DNA of 46,355 bases from positions 1 to 46,355 of the forward strand of contig JBGSUL010000065.1 of NCBI GenBank assembly GCA_041736155.1. The letters are read 5' to 3'. The notes below the pieces were generated by a model. That model was not told where the DNA came from and did no database searches. It saw nothing but the letters and a program-made list of their open reading frames with translations. The stretch comes from JANPLN01 sp041736155. Lineage in GTDB: Bacteria; Bdellovibrionota; Bdellovibrionia; Bdellovibrionales; JAGQZY01. Made by a program: the position numbers and the translations under genes. Of this stretch, positions 1-7,246 are shown one piece after another; within the stretch, counting starts at the first letter, position 1, and each line of letters opens with the position of its first letter.

Positions 1-79
1 AGTCCACTCCTCCGCGAGGTGAAACACCAGATTTTGGGCGTAGCTGTGCCTCCCAGTCACCGCCGGTGACCGTGGGAAC

Positions 80-199
80 AATTAATTTCGTAAAATGTGT
101 GAAAATATTTTTTTACGCAGGGCTAAATTCAGATTCGGGAATTAATTTCGTAAAATGTGTGAAAATATTTTTTTACGCAGGGCTAAATTCAGATTCGGG
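80..199. repeat. Perfect tandem duplication of a 60-bp unit
   Basis: Two identical 60-base copies lie head to tail, 80-139 and 140-199. Each copy contains the inverted pair CGTAAAA / TTTTACG, so each can form a 7-bp hairpin with an AT-rich loop. The repeat lies just downstream of the tRNA-Gln gene, which reads leftward, so the hairpins could act in 3' processing or termination of that transcript. Identity between copies suggests a recent duplication or an assembly effect. The copies abut with no spacer and number only two, so this is not CRISPR. Confidence 0.9.
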
Positions 200-228
200 T
201 TCGATGCTAATTTTTTAAGGAGGAAAAT

Positions 229-304
229 TGGATGGGGTACCAGGACTCGAACCTGGGAATGATAGAATCAAAATCTATTGCCTTACCAACTTGGCGATAC
301 CCCA
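229..304 (-). tRNA. tRNA-Gln, anticodon TTG
   Basis: On the minus strand the sequence folds as a full cloverleaf. The acceptor arms are TGGGGTA and TACCCCA, the anticodon stem is ATAGA/TCTAT around loop TTTTGAT (anticodon TTG), and the T arm is CCAGG-TTCGAGT-CCTGG. The CCA end is encoded after a T discriminator base. The 5' half closely matches enterobacterial tRNA-Gln from my knowledge of that sequence. The T discriminator differs from the G usual in E. coli tRNA-Gln. A plausible promoter lies just upstream at 320-348. Confidence 0.96.
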
Positions 305-319
305 ACAGATAGTCTTTGA

Positions 320-348
320 AAAGTAGATAAGGTGCGGCGGAAAATCAA
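320..348 (-). promoter_or_regulatory. Probable sigma70-type promoter of tRNA-Gln
   Basis: Reading on the minus strand, TTGATT and TACTTT are separated by exactly 17 nt. The predicted transcript would start roughly 10 nt before the mature tRNA 5' end. The boxes are only partial matches to consensus, but position and spacing fit a tRNA promoter. Confidence 0.4.
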
Positions 349-405
349 GAAGATCTCTATTTATGCTTATAAAATAACCGTATAACGCTTTGCTCAATGG
401 GTTCG

Positions 406-434
406 TTGCGGTCTTCCTATATAAAATTTAAGCT
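406..434 (+). promoter_or_regulatory. Weak candidate promoter for a leaderless transcript
   Basis: TTGCGG and TAAGCT are 17 nt apart, and the -10 box ends 6 nt before the ATG at 441. That places the transcription start on the start codon itself. The gene has no Shine-Dalgarno sequence, which fits. The -10 match is poor (3 of 6), so this is weak alone and rests on the same arrangement at other genes here. Confidence 0.25.
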
Positions 435-440
435 TATTCT

Positions 441-1694
441 ATGAGAAAAGTGGCGCCCTTTATTATCATTTGCACCGTGTTCGCCGTTTTTTGGGCTTTT
501 TTTCAAGATTTCCGCCATTCCGATCCAGATCAGTATTTTCACCTGGCGGTGGCCCGTTACCAAGCCGCGACGGGGAATTTTACGCAACTTCCTCAGGTGA
601 AGGGTATGGGCTGGGATAAACAGTTTGTCGATAAAGAATGGCTCTACCACCAATTCTTGCAATTCGCTTATCGCGTGGGTGGGGAGTCTGCGGTTTGGGG
701 ACTGGCTTTTGTTTTTTGTTTGCTGATGTTGGTGAGTCTTTATTTTTTGACTTACACGCTGACAAAAAACAAATACCTGTCTTTGCTGGCAGCGCTGACA
801 CCTTTATTGTCCGACACCTTCGTTCTTAAGCTCATGGTCTTGCGTGCGTATGTGCCAGCCATTGCTCTCTTTTTTGGTCTCTTAACTTGTTTGATTCGCC
901 GACAGAAGTGGGGCGTGTTTTTAGCGGCCTTGTTTTTTATGCAGTTTTACCATGCGTTTTATATACCACTCTCAGCGCTTTTAATAATGGCCTTGATGCA
1001 AAAAGAAACTCGTAAACTGGTTTTATGGGGAGTGATGGGGTTAATCCTCGGCGGGGTTTTAAATCCAGCGTTTCCCGAAAACATCAAACTCATTTTATTA
1101 CCTTTCGCTATTGTTACGGAGCAGTTCAAAGCGACGGGTCTTCCTTTTGGCCCGGAACAGGAACCTTTCCGTAGTGACCATTTAGTTTTGGTTTTTCGTT
1201 TCTGTTTTTTATTTTTTATATTCGCCATGAGCACCTGGTGTTTGCTGTGGAGAGGTTCGGAGCGCGTTCGCCGCGCAGACTCAGCTTTTGAAAAGCAATA
1301 TGTATTCATCAGTCTTCTGACCGCTGTTTATTTTTTAGGTTTGTTGATAAGCCCGCGCCGGCAAGAGTATCTGGTACCACTGATGAGCGTATTTTTTGTG
1401 TGCACTTTGGTTTTTTGGAAAAACACGTTGCAGGTTTTAGGTTTTCTGGGCGGTACAATCATTTTTATAATGGTGATCGCCAGACCCTATCAGGGATTTT
1501 CTCAACAGATGCAAGGATTCAAGGATTTTAACAATGCTCATTTTGAAATTTTAAAATCTGTACCACCCAGGCCGCTTTTTAATTGCGAATGGTGGGGGGG
1601 CACTACGCAATGTATGCCTCTCCCGAGTTTCAGGTTTTGGATGTTCTTGATCCTCTTATTTTACAAAGTGCAGATCAACAATTCTGGTCCGTGA
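441..1694 (+). CDS. N-terminal part of a GT-C-like membrane glycosyltransferase (split by frameshift)
   Basis: A polytopic membrane protein of roughly ten hydrophobic segments. The first periplasmic loop carries an acidic HSDPDQYFHLAVAR motif, followed by DKEWLYHQF; this layout resembles GT-C fold glycosyltransferases that use polyprenyl-phosphate sugars. The frame is normal up to NCEWWGG near 1598, then runs into about 30 unlikely residues and stops at 1694. The soluble continuation is found one frame over from the G7 run at 1594-1600, so this is probably the 5' part of a single gene ending at 2308. No Shine-Dalgarno sequence precedes the ATG; a leaderless start is possible. Substrate unknown; a role in surface glycan or lipid modification is inference. 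Confidence 0.65.
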   Translation: MRKVAPFIIICTVFAVFWAFFQDFRHSDPDQYFHLAVARYQAATGNFTQLPQVKGMGWDKQFVDKEWLYHQFLQFAYRVGGESAVWGLAFVFCLLMLVSLYFLTYTLTKNKYLSLLAALTPLLSDTFVLKLMVLRAYVPAIALFFGLLTCLIRRQKWGVFLAALFFMQFYHAFYIPLSALLIMALMQKETRKLVLWGVMGLILGGVLNPAFPENIKLILLPFAIVTEQFKATGLPFGPEQEPFRSDHLVLVFRFCFLFFIFAMSTWCLLWRGSERVRRADSAFEKQYVFISLLTAVYFLGLLISPRRQEYLVPLMSVFFVCTLVFWKNTLQVLGFLGGTIIFIMVIARPYQGFSQQMQGFKDFNNAHFEILKSVPPRPLFNCEWWGGTTQCMPLPSFRFWMFLILLFYKVQINNSGP

Positions 1695-2308
1695 TGACAG
1701 ATCTTCGGCAAAATAAGGTAGAGGATCCGTACCATCTTTTAAAACTCGCTGGTTATGATCTCGTTTTGTGCAGTGAAAAAACTCCATTTTCGCGATGGCT
1801 CAAGCAGGACCCGCGGTTTAATGAACTTAAAAAAGTAAAAAACGCCCAGGGAGAGTTTACCCTTTACGAACGGCTTGCGAAGAGTCCTATAGCTTCCGTA
1901 CAAAAGTGGAAGGTTATTTCGGGTGGGACGGAGTCCCTCGTTGATCTGCATGAAGGGCCGACGTCGCAGGATTTCTACTTTGTGAAGGACCCTCAGGGCT
2001 GCGTCACTTTGCAAGTGGCGGAACCGCCAGCGAGCACTCCCGAGTGGATAGTGATATCGGGCCGTGGCCAGTGGGAAGGTGTGGAGTTATCAGCGGAACC
2101 GCAATGGAGTGAGTGGATTCTCAAAACACCCGCAGATTGGGCTCAGCGTGCATGGCGAGTCTGCCCGCGAGGACAAGAGCCGCTGTCGTTTGGGATGTTT
2201 TTGCTTTCCAAAGAACAGAAGGTGTCCTGGTGCAAAGAGGCGTCGGTTGTCACAGGTTGGCGACAACCAGATGTCTGCGCCATGAAAGAGTTAAAAGAAA
2301 TCAAATAG
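1583..2308 (+). CDS. C-terminal part of the same GT-C-like protein (shifted frame)
   Basis: This open frame starts only with a TTG inside the upstream gene, has no ribosome binding site and overlaps it by 112 nt, so it is unlikely to be an independent gene. Joined by a -1 shift, or by one extra G in the 1594-1600 run, the protein continues smoothly as WWGGHYAMYASPEFQV. The segment then reads VLDVLDPL, DPYHLLKLAGYDLVLCSEKTP and so on, resembling the soluble periplasmic tail of large GT-C-like membrane proteins. The tail has no transmembrane segments and ends in a cysteine-containing domain I do not recognise. Homologous sequence effectively begins near 1598. Confidence 0.6.
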   Translation: MRMVGGHYAMYASPEFQVLDVLDPLILQSADQQFWSVMTDLRQNKVEDPYHLLKLAGYDLVLCSEKTPFSRWLKQDPRFNELKKVKNAQGEFTLYERLAKSPIASVQKWKVISGGTESLVDLHEGPTSQDFYFVKDPQGCVTLQVAEPPASTPEWIVISGRGQWEGVELSAEPQWSEWILKTPADWAQRAWRVCPRGQEPLSFGMFLLSKEQKVSWCKEASVVTGWRQPDVCAMKELKEIK

Positions 2309-2313
2309 CCAAA

Positions 2314-2359
2314 AATTCAGTATTCAGAATACTGTTCACTGTATTCTGAATACTGAATT
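2314..2359. terminator. 19-bp perfect hairpin between convergent genes
   Basis: Arms 2314-2332 and 2341-2359 are perfect reverse complements (19 bp) with an 8-nt loop. The element sits between the end of the rightward glycosyltransferase-like gene and the end of leftward spoVG, where a bidirectional terminator is expected. The stem is AT-rich and no strong T run follows on either strand, so termination by hairpin alone is uncertain. Confidence 0.55.
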
Positions 2360-2362
2360 GAT

Positions 2363-2659
2363 TTATCCTAAGCGCTTACTGACTTCATCCAGAGAATCAC
2401 CCATGGATTCCACTTCTTTTTTATAAGCCTGAAAAACGTGATTTTCGATCATTTCACGGGTTTCTTGGTTCAATGGGTGGGCTATATCCCTAAACTGACC
2501 GTCTTTGCGCTTTTTGCTCGGCATGGCTACGAACAAGCCTTCATTACCTAAAATAACCTTCAGGTCGCGCACCACAAAACAATTGTCGAGGGTGATTGTC
2601 ACGTAGGCCTTGAGGCGATCTTCGTTGACTGGGTAGACCTTCACTTCGGTGATTTCCAT
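2363..2659 (-). CDS. spoVG: SpoVG family RNA/DNA-binding regulator
   Basis: A 98-residue protein beginning MEITEVKVYP, with the family's conserved core: VRDLKVILGNEGLFVAMPS followed by FRDIAHPLN. SpoVG proteins are small site-specific nucleic-acid-binding regulators known from Firmicutes, spirochaetes and Deltaproteobacteria-related lineages. The start at 2659 is chosen because GGGAG lies 7 nt upstream and because family members begin at this point; an in-frame ATG 33 nt further upstream has no binding site. The C-terminal tail is helical and charged. The gene is monocistronic and convergent with the split glycosyltransferase gene. Confidence 0.95.
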   Translation of the reverse strand: MEITEVKVYPVNEDRLKAYVTITLDNCFVVRDLKVILGNEGLFVAMPSKKRKDGQFRDIAHPLNQETREMIENHVFQAYKKEVESMGDSLDEVSKRLG

Positions 2660-2768
2660 ATATGTACTCCCTGTTGTTGCATTCCACCTCAACCAACGGC
2701 TAATAACGAGCCAGACTTTAGGCTTAAATAAAAGTTTTTGACCGCAAGAAACAAATGGCTCGCCGGGA

Positions 2769-2781
2769 TCTCAAATTGAGA
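2769..2781. promoter_or_regulatory. 13-bp palindrome TCTCA-N3-TGAGA, possible operator
   Basis: A perfect 5-3-5 dyad lies in the 243-bp divergent region between spoVG and the secreted protein at 2903. The same half-sites with a different central triplet occur at 14635-14647 ahead of the merRNA-like RNA. This suggests a shared regulator, but two short sites are thin evidence. The rest of the intergenic region shows no clear promoter boxes. Confidence 0.3.
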
Positions 2782-2902
2782 CGTGTCGAAAAGTTAGACG
2801 CTTCAACTTTTTCTATCGAGTAAGTTTTTCAAGCTTTGAGATTGCTATTTTTATTCGCGAGATCTTTTGGTAAGTTGTCCCCCTATCAAAAAGTGGGTTT
2901 AC

Positions 2903-3469
2903 ATGAAGAGCAGCATTCTGGGTGTCATGGTTTTTTTTCTGACTTCGTTGGCGTGGGCGCAGGAGGTTCCTTCGGAGCTTTCAGAGGAGCGTCAGCAGCT
3001 GTTAGGTCAATGGAGTTTGGCCGAAGAATGGGCAAAATGGATAGGGTATTTGTGTTTGTCGGAAGAACAAATCGAAAAACAGATGCCGACCACGGGATTA
3101 AAGACGTCACAAGATTTAAAGATCCAGGCGCAAATGTATATTGAGAATTTGTACAACAGTATTTATGGTACGAATGTGGAACTCGCTGAATTGCTCACTA
3201 AAGCGAATCAGAATATCATAGCTGAAGTTCCAAAACTGCAAGAGAAGTCCGTAGCGACGTATCGAACTTGTCAAATTATGCCGCAAATTTATTTATCGTA
3301 TCAATCTTTTATGGTGGGTGGACGTCAGTGTGTCGATGTCTACGGGCAAGTTATTTCCACTGATATTTTCAGCACGATTCTGAATGAGTGCGCGATATTT
3401 AATTACCAAGTTGACGCTATCAACAAAAAAATTAGCGAGAGCGGTTTTAATTTAAACAAGCTCTTATAG
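2903..3469 (+). CDS. Secreted four-cysteine protein, copy 1
   Basis: I do not recognise the family. The 188-residue product starts with a signal peptide (MKSSILGVMVFFLTSLAWAQ), so it is exported to the periplasm or beyond. The mature part is mainly helical and holds four cysteines in GYLCLSEEQ, RTCQIMP, GGRQCVDVYG and LNECAIF. The same four cysteines and motifs occur in the next gene (3605), showing a tandem duplication; the cysteines probably form two disulphides. The ATG at 2903 is preferred over an upstream TTG because it begins the signal peptide. The ribosome binding site is weak. It could be one of the fast-evolving secreted proteins of predatory bacteria (inference). Confidence 0.75.
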   Translation: MKSSILGVMVFFLTSLAWAQEVPSELSEERQQLLGQWSLAEEWAKWIGYLCLSEEQIEKQMPTTGLKTSQDLKIQAQMYIENLYNSIYGTNVELAELLTKANQNIIAEVPKLQEKSVATYRTCQIMPQIYLSYQSFMVGGRQCVDVYGQVISTDIFSTILNECAIFNYQVDAINKKISESGFNLNKLL

Positions 3470-3604
3470 TAAAGAAGCGTCATCTAAAAAGTTCGACACT
3501 TTGTAAACGAATCAATCGTAAGCATAAATTTTTCAGAAGAGCTTCAGGCGATCGTGTTTTTGGGGAAGTTTTGTTAAAAGTGACGGGAACCAGAGGAAAT
3601 ACCT

Positions 3605-4201
3605 ATGACATTAACTAAAATTCTAATTGTCCTGACCCTTGTTTTAAATGGAGAGTCTGTTTTTGCACAGGAATTTCTCACTGAGCAAGAGGCGCGGCAG
3701 CTCATTGAAGAGACATTGAATTCGGATTGGCTACTACAACAGGATGATTCCAGCTTCGTGGGAAGTCTTTGTCTGCCCGAAGAGCAGATGGGCGAAGTGA
3801 TGCCGCAGGGAGATTCGCGAAGCGCACATCAGGTCAAGGTGGACAGATGGGAAGAGCTTTTAAAAATTCCAGCAGACCTGCTTGCCTTGAATGCGACTTT
3901 GCGTAAAATTCTACAGCTGTCCAGTGAGCAGGAGAAGGACCAAGAGTTTGAAGCCTCTTTTCATCAGGTGGAATACCTTTCGCAAGTCTGCATGGTGATT
4001 CCTAGCATCTACTCCAATTTTCTCAGTTTTACTCTCGGTGGACGGCAGTGCGTAGGTGTGGAGGGGCAAAAGCTCTCTCGCGATTTTTTCGAAAGTATTA
4101 AAACTCAATGTATTGAGATGCAGCTCGTATTATTTTCGCTCAATGTGGATGCCATTGAGAATTTACCCGATTATACGCCTTCGTCTTCGGTAGAATTATA
4201 A
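3605..4201 (+). CDS. Secreted four-cysteine protein, copy 2
   Basis: A paralogue of the preceding gene, 198 residues, with a signal peptide ending at FAQ near residue 22. Matching motifs are GSLCLPEEQMGEVMP, QVCMVIPSIYSNFLSF, LGGRQCVGVEGQ and IKTQC, so all four cysteines are kept while much of the rest has diverged. An AGAGGA binding site lies about 7 nt before the ATG. The 135-bp gap between the copies holds no obvious terminator, so the two may be co-transcribed or each have its own promoter. Function unknown; both are probably exported. Confidence 0.8.
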   Translation: MTLTKILIVLTLVLNGESVFAQEFLTEQEARQLIEETLNSDWLLQQDDSSFVGSLCLPEEQMGEVMPQGDSRSAHQVKVDRWEELLKIPADLLALNATLRKILQLSSEQEKDQEFEASFHQVEYLSQVCMVIPSIYSNFLSFTLGGRQCVGVEGQKLSRDFFESIKTQCIEMQLVLFSLNVDAIENLPDYTPSSSVEL

Positions 4202-4223
4202 GAGTTATCTGAAAAGTAAAAAA

Positions 4224-4484
4224 TTATTTCTTGGAAAGATCCACGTATTTCAATCGTAAGTCGGCGATAAGATTATTGAGAAAGTCCGCTTCTTCTTTAA
4301 GCAGATTATTTTTAGTCTTGGTTTGTAGAACTTCTAACATATCAATATTAAAACGCGCCATTGCGAGGTCGGTTTCAGTTTTGCCGGTCTGTGGGTGTGG
4401 AGCCAACCCCAGAGCCATGGCCGCCGTCGAGCCGATAGAGAGGATCAGGGTAGAGAACGACGCTTCTACGGTTTGTTGGCTCAT
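4224..4484 (-). CDS. DUF1844 family small protein
   Basis: An 86-residue protein matching the DUF1844 pattern: an N-terminal segment ILSIGSTAAMALGLAPHPQTGK, then DLAMARFNIDMLEVLQTKTKNNL, then a leucine-rich C-terminal helix with DLRLKYV. The family is widespread, small and cytoplasmic, with no known biochemical role. The start at 4484 has a good AAGGAG site 7-8 nt upstream. That site and the first 110 nt of the gene lie inside the 3' end of the upstream membrane-protein gene in another frame, so the two are likely translationally linked. Confidence 0.85.
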   Translation of the reverse strand: MSQQTVEASFSTLILSIGSTAAMALGLAPHPQTGKTETDLAMARFNIDMLEVLQTKTKNNLLKEEADFLNNLIADLRLKYVDLSKK

Positions 4485-5229
4485 AACTCACATCTCCTTG
4501 TTTCAGGGTTTCCACCAGCTCATTTTGCAAATGTTGATAGAGGGACAAATAACTTTGTTGGCTGTAATTGGTCAAGTTGGGAAAAAACAAACTCGGGCTT
4601 GCGGCATTTTGCACGACGGGACGTGCGTGGCTCAGCCAATGAAAGACTTTCAGACATAGGCGAGGCCAGTCCGCCGGTGTTTCCAGATCAAAGGCCGACG
4701 CTGCAAACATCAACTCGGTCCCGCGCGGGTTTCTTAAAAAACGCAGAGGCAAAGTTTTTTGCAGGGCGGTCCAGGTGGTGGCGTTGGCGAGCAATCCCTC
4801 GCGCCACAAATGCTGAATTTGCAGCTGAAGCAGTGCCGTCTCTTGGGTATTAAATTGTGCTAAAAAGCTTTCAGAACTCATAATCCACAAAGTGGAACGA
4901 TGGGCGTAGATCATCAATGGTGAGGATCCTTCGGGATTCATAAACACATGCAGTTTGCTGGTTGTGGGAAAGACCTTTTTGAGGGCCAGTTGCCAATCTA
5001 AAGAAAAACGGTTTTGTGAGCTGGGCACCGGATTAAAGAAAAAGGTCAGGTAGGGATAAAAATAAATGCCCAGGTTGTAGGTCAGAATCGGTCCTAAAAG
5101 AAAAAAGGCACGGGATCCCAAAAAAAGATAAGAGATTAAAAAAAGGGCAGTTTGCCCAGCCAGAATAAAGGCCCAGATCCACCGAGTAGGGAAAGGGTTC
5201 CATGGAGTTGTTTTTGTAGTGCCTAACAT
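4375..5229 (-). CDS. Membrane protein with a possible degenerate M48-like domain
   Basis: A protein of 284 residues if started at the ATG at 5229. Two or three N-terminal transmembrane segments are followed by a soluble part. The segment SPLMIYAHRSTLWIMSSESF...ETALLQLQIQHLWREG is laid out like M48 zinc peptidases (HtpX type), but the HExxH zinc motif is absent, so peptidase activity is not expected; this similarity is tentative. The 5229 start has no Shine-Dalgarno site, but a -10-like TATTGT ends 6 nt before it, suggesting a leaderless mRNA. Longer starts at 5307 (ATG) or 5331 (TTG) would add a dubious hydrophobic stretch. The last 110 nt overlap the DUF1844 gene, an unusually long overlap. 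Confidence 0.6.
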   Translation of the reverse strand: MLGTTKTTPWNPFPTRWIWAFILAGQTALFLISYLFLGSRAFFLLGPILTYNLGIYFYPYLTFFFNPVPSSQNRFSLDWQLALKKVFPTTSKLHVFMNPEGSSPLMIYAHRSTLWIMSSESFLAQFNTQETALLQLQIQHLWREGLLANATTWTALQKTLPLRFLRNPRGTELMFAASAFDLETPADWPRLCLKVFHWLSHARPVVQNAASPSLFFPNLTNYSQQSYLSLYQHLQNELVETLKQGDVSYEPTNRRSVVLYPDPLYRLDGGHGSGVGSTPTDRQN

Positions 5230-5235
5230 CAAATC

Positions 5236-5263
5236 ACAATAGAAAAATATAAAATGAAAGCAA
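5236..5263 (-). promoter_or_regulatory. Candidate leaderless promoter
   Basis: On the minus strand TTGCTT and TATTGT are 16 nt apart, and the -10 box ends 6 nt before the ATG at 5229. This supports 5229 as the start of the membrane-protein gene, which lacks a binding site. The -35 match is partial. Confidence 0.3.
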
Positions 5264-5373
5264 GCTCTTAAGGTACTTATTGCAAAGCAGTATAAAAGCA
5301 AAGTCATTGATTCTGAACGGCGCCAGTTCAAAAATAGAGGATCTTAGATGTGTTGGCGTACAAAGGAGACACC

Positions 5374-6360
5374 ATGAGTGATATATCGGTTTTAAATGCG
5401 GCCATTCAAAAGGAAAGTGTCTTTATAGATAAAATGTTCAACGAAGTGGGCAAGGTCGTTGTCGGTCAAAAAGAAATGATCGAAGGCATTCTCATGGGTT
5501 TGTTAACAGGTGGGCATGTTCTTTTGGAAGGTGTTCCTGGTTTGGCAAAAACATTGACCATCGCTTCGGTTTCGCGTGCCATCTCGTTGCATTTTCAGCG
5601 CGTGCAATTCACTCCCGATTTATTACCGTCGGATTTAATTGGAACGATGATCTTCAATCCAAAAACGGGTGAGTTTTCTCCAAAGACCGGTCCGATCTTT
5701 ACCAACATTCTTCTCGCCGATGAAATCAACCGTGCTCCTGCAAAAGTACAGAGTGCACTTTTAGAATGTATGGCCGAAAAACAAGTCACCATTGGCGATA
5801 AAACTTATAAGCTCGAAAATCCTTTCCTTGTTCTCGCCACACAAAACCCGCTCGAGCAAGAAGGAACCTATCCACTTCCCGAAGCCCAGATGGATCGTTT
5901 TATGTTTAAACTCATTGTCGACTATCCCACCAAGGGTGATGAGATGGAAATCATGAATCGTATGGGCACCGACAATCAGCCTTCAGTTATGCCTGTTATT
6001 TCTAAAGAAGAGCTGATGAACGCACGCGCTATGGTCGATCAAATTTATGTGGATAAGAAAATTCAAACGTACATTGTGGATTTAGTCATGGCGACTCGCC
6101 AACCAGCGGAGTACGGAGTGGGTCAGTTAGAGGATCTCATCCAAGTGGGTGGTTCTCCGCGCGCGACCATCAGTTTAGTGCGTGCTGCAAAAGCTCATGC
6201 CTTTTTACAAAAGCGCGCCTTTGTGACGGCAGACGATGTCAAAGCCGTGGCTTACAATGTGTTGAGGCATCGTTTGATTTTGACGTTTGAAGCCGAAGCC
6301 GAAAACATTAAGAGTGATCAGGTTATTAAAGATCTTCTTAATCAAATCGAAGTTCCGTAA
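5374..6360 (+). CDS. moxR: MoxR family AAA+ ATPase (Bat operon)
   Basis: A 328-residue AAA+ ATPase of the MoxR group. It has Walker A GVPGLAKT (residues 53-60), Walker B LLADEINR (113-120), the sensor segment LATQNPLEQEGTYPLPEAQMDRF, and a C-terminal lid ending VLRHRLILTFEAEAE. MoxR ATPases act as chaperone-like partners of von Willebrand A (vWA) proteins, which are encoded just downstream. The ATG at 5374 is chosen because AAAGGAG lies 7 nt upstream; an in-frame start at 5350 is unsupported. It is the first gene of an eight-kilobase operon with DUF58, DUF4381-like, BatA, BatB, BatC and BatD proteins. Confidence 0.95.
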   Translation: MSDISVLNAAIQKESVFIDKMFNEVGKVVVGQKEMIEGILMGLLTGGHVLLEGVPGLAKTLTIASVSRAISLHFQRVQFTPDLLPSDLIGTMIFNPKTGEFSPKTGPIFTNILLADEINRAPAKVQSALLECMAEKQVTIGDKTYKLENPFLVLATQNPLEQEGTYPLPEAQMDRFMFKLIVDYPTKGDEMEIMNRMGTDNQPSVMPVISKEELMNARAMVDQIYVDKKIQTYIVDLVMATRQPAEYGVGQLEDLIQVGGSPRATISLVRAAKAHAFLQKRAFVTADDVKAVAYNVLRHRLILTFEAEAENIKSDQVIKDLLNQIEVP

Positions 6361-6370
6361 GGAGTCTTCG

Positions 6371-7246
6371 TTGTCAATACCAGCGGATATCGTAAAAAAA
6401 GTTAAACTTCTTGAGCTGAACACGCGCAAGATGGTCAATTCAATCTTTGCAGGCCAATATCAGTCGGCCTTCAAAGGTCAGGGTATGACATTTTCCGATT
6501 TTCGTGAATATGTGCCAGGCGATGATGTGCGGGCGATTTCGTGGAACCTCACGGCGCGCACAGGTAAAACCTATATTAAAAAATATGAAGAGGAACGAGA
6601 GCTCACCATTATTCTTGCTGTCGATGTGAGTGGCTCCATGGGATTTGGCTCACAAAATTATCTCAAGGGCGAAGTGATCACTCATCTTGCCGCTCTCATT
6701 GGTTTTGCCGCCGCCAAAAATAACGACAACGTGGGGTTGCTGCTGTTTACTGACCAGATGGAGCATTTTGTTCCCCCGAAAAAAGGCCGTGGACATATTC
6801 AGCGCCTTTTGCGCGATCTTTATTTTTATCAGCCGAAAACCCAGAATACAAAAATCTCATCAGCCGTGGAGTATTTATCGGGAATTCTGAAAAAACGCTC
6901 GACGATTTTTTTAATGAGCGATTTTTTGTCGGATGAACCTTTTGGTCAGACACTTAAAAAATTATCCCGTAAACATGAGCTGATTTCTATGGTGGTGTCT
7001 GACCCTGCGGAGGCCACCATTCCGAATCTTGGTTTGATCGACTATTATGATCCAGAAACTGACGAAGTCCTCACTTTGGATACAGCCTCAGAGTCCTTTC
7101 GCCAAAAAGTTTTTGCGCAAGTTAAAAAAAGCAAAGAGTTCCGCGATGCCGAGTTTCGCAAGGCGCAGGTGGATCGTATTGATATTCCCAATGATGAAAA
7201 CTTTGTCGACCCGCTATTGAGCTATTTCCGCAAGAGGATCTACTAA
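6371..7246 (+). CDS. DUF58 domain protein of the Bat operon
   Basis: A 291-residue cytosolic protein with the DUF58 signature GMTFSDFREYVPGDDVRAISWN followed by a vWA-like region carrying a metal-site motif DVSGS near residues 85-89. A TTG start at 6371 is chosen because GGAG at 6361-6364, directly after the moxR stop, gives a 6-nt spacing. An in-frame ATG at 6287 would overlap moxR by 74 nt. DUF58 proteins almost always follow MoxR ATPases and are thought to be client or adaptor proteins. The stop codon shares a base with the start of the next gene. Confidence 0.92.
   Translation: MSIPADIVKKVKLLELNTRKMVNSIFAGQYQSAFKGQGMTFSDFREYVPGDDVRAISWNLTARTGKTYIKKYEEERELTIILAVDVSGSMGFGSQNYLKGEVITHLAALIGFAAAKNNDNVGLLLFTDQMEHFVPPKKGRGHIQRLLRDLYFYQPKTQNTKISSAVEYLSGILKKRSTIFLMSDFLSDEPFGQTLKKLSRKHELISMVVSDPAEATIPNLGLIDYYDPETDEVLTLDTASESFRQKVFAQVKKSKEFRDAEFRKAQVDRIDIPNDENFVDPLLSYFRKRIY

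Noticed and set aside
1..79. Hairpin-rich sequence (GTCACC-GCC-GGTGAC, flanked by TCCCA/TGGGA) that looks like the 3' part of a structured RNA
   Set aside because: I tried 5S, 6S, SRP, tmRNA, RNase P and cobalamin riboswitch patterns and none fits; the window edge cuts it, so no call is made.
80..199. Repeats as a CRISPR array
   Set aside because: Only two copies, directly abutting with no spacers, and no cas genes nearby.
2780..3505. Similar sequences in opposite orientation flanking the first four-cysteine gene (around 2780-2803 and 3475-3503)
   Set aside because: Only short blocks match (AAGCGTC, CTAA, TTCGACAC) with gaps; not enough to claim inverted repeats of a mobile unit.
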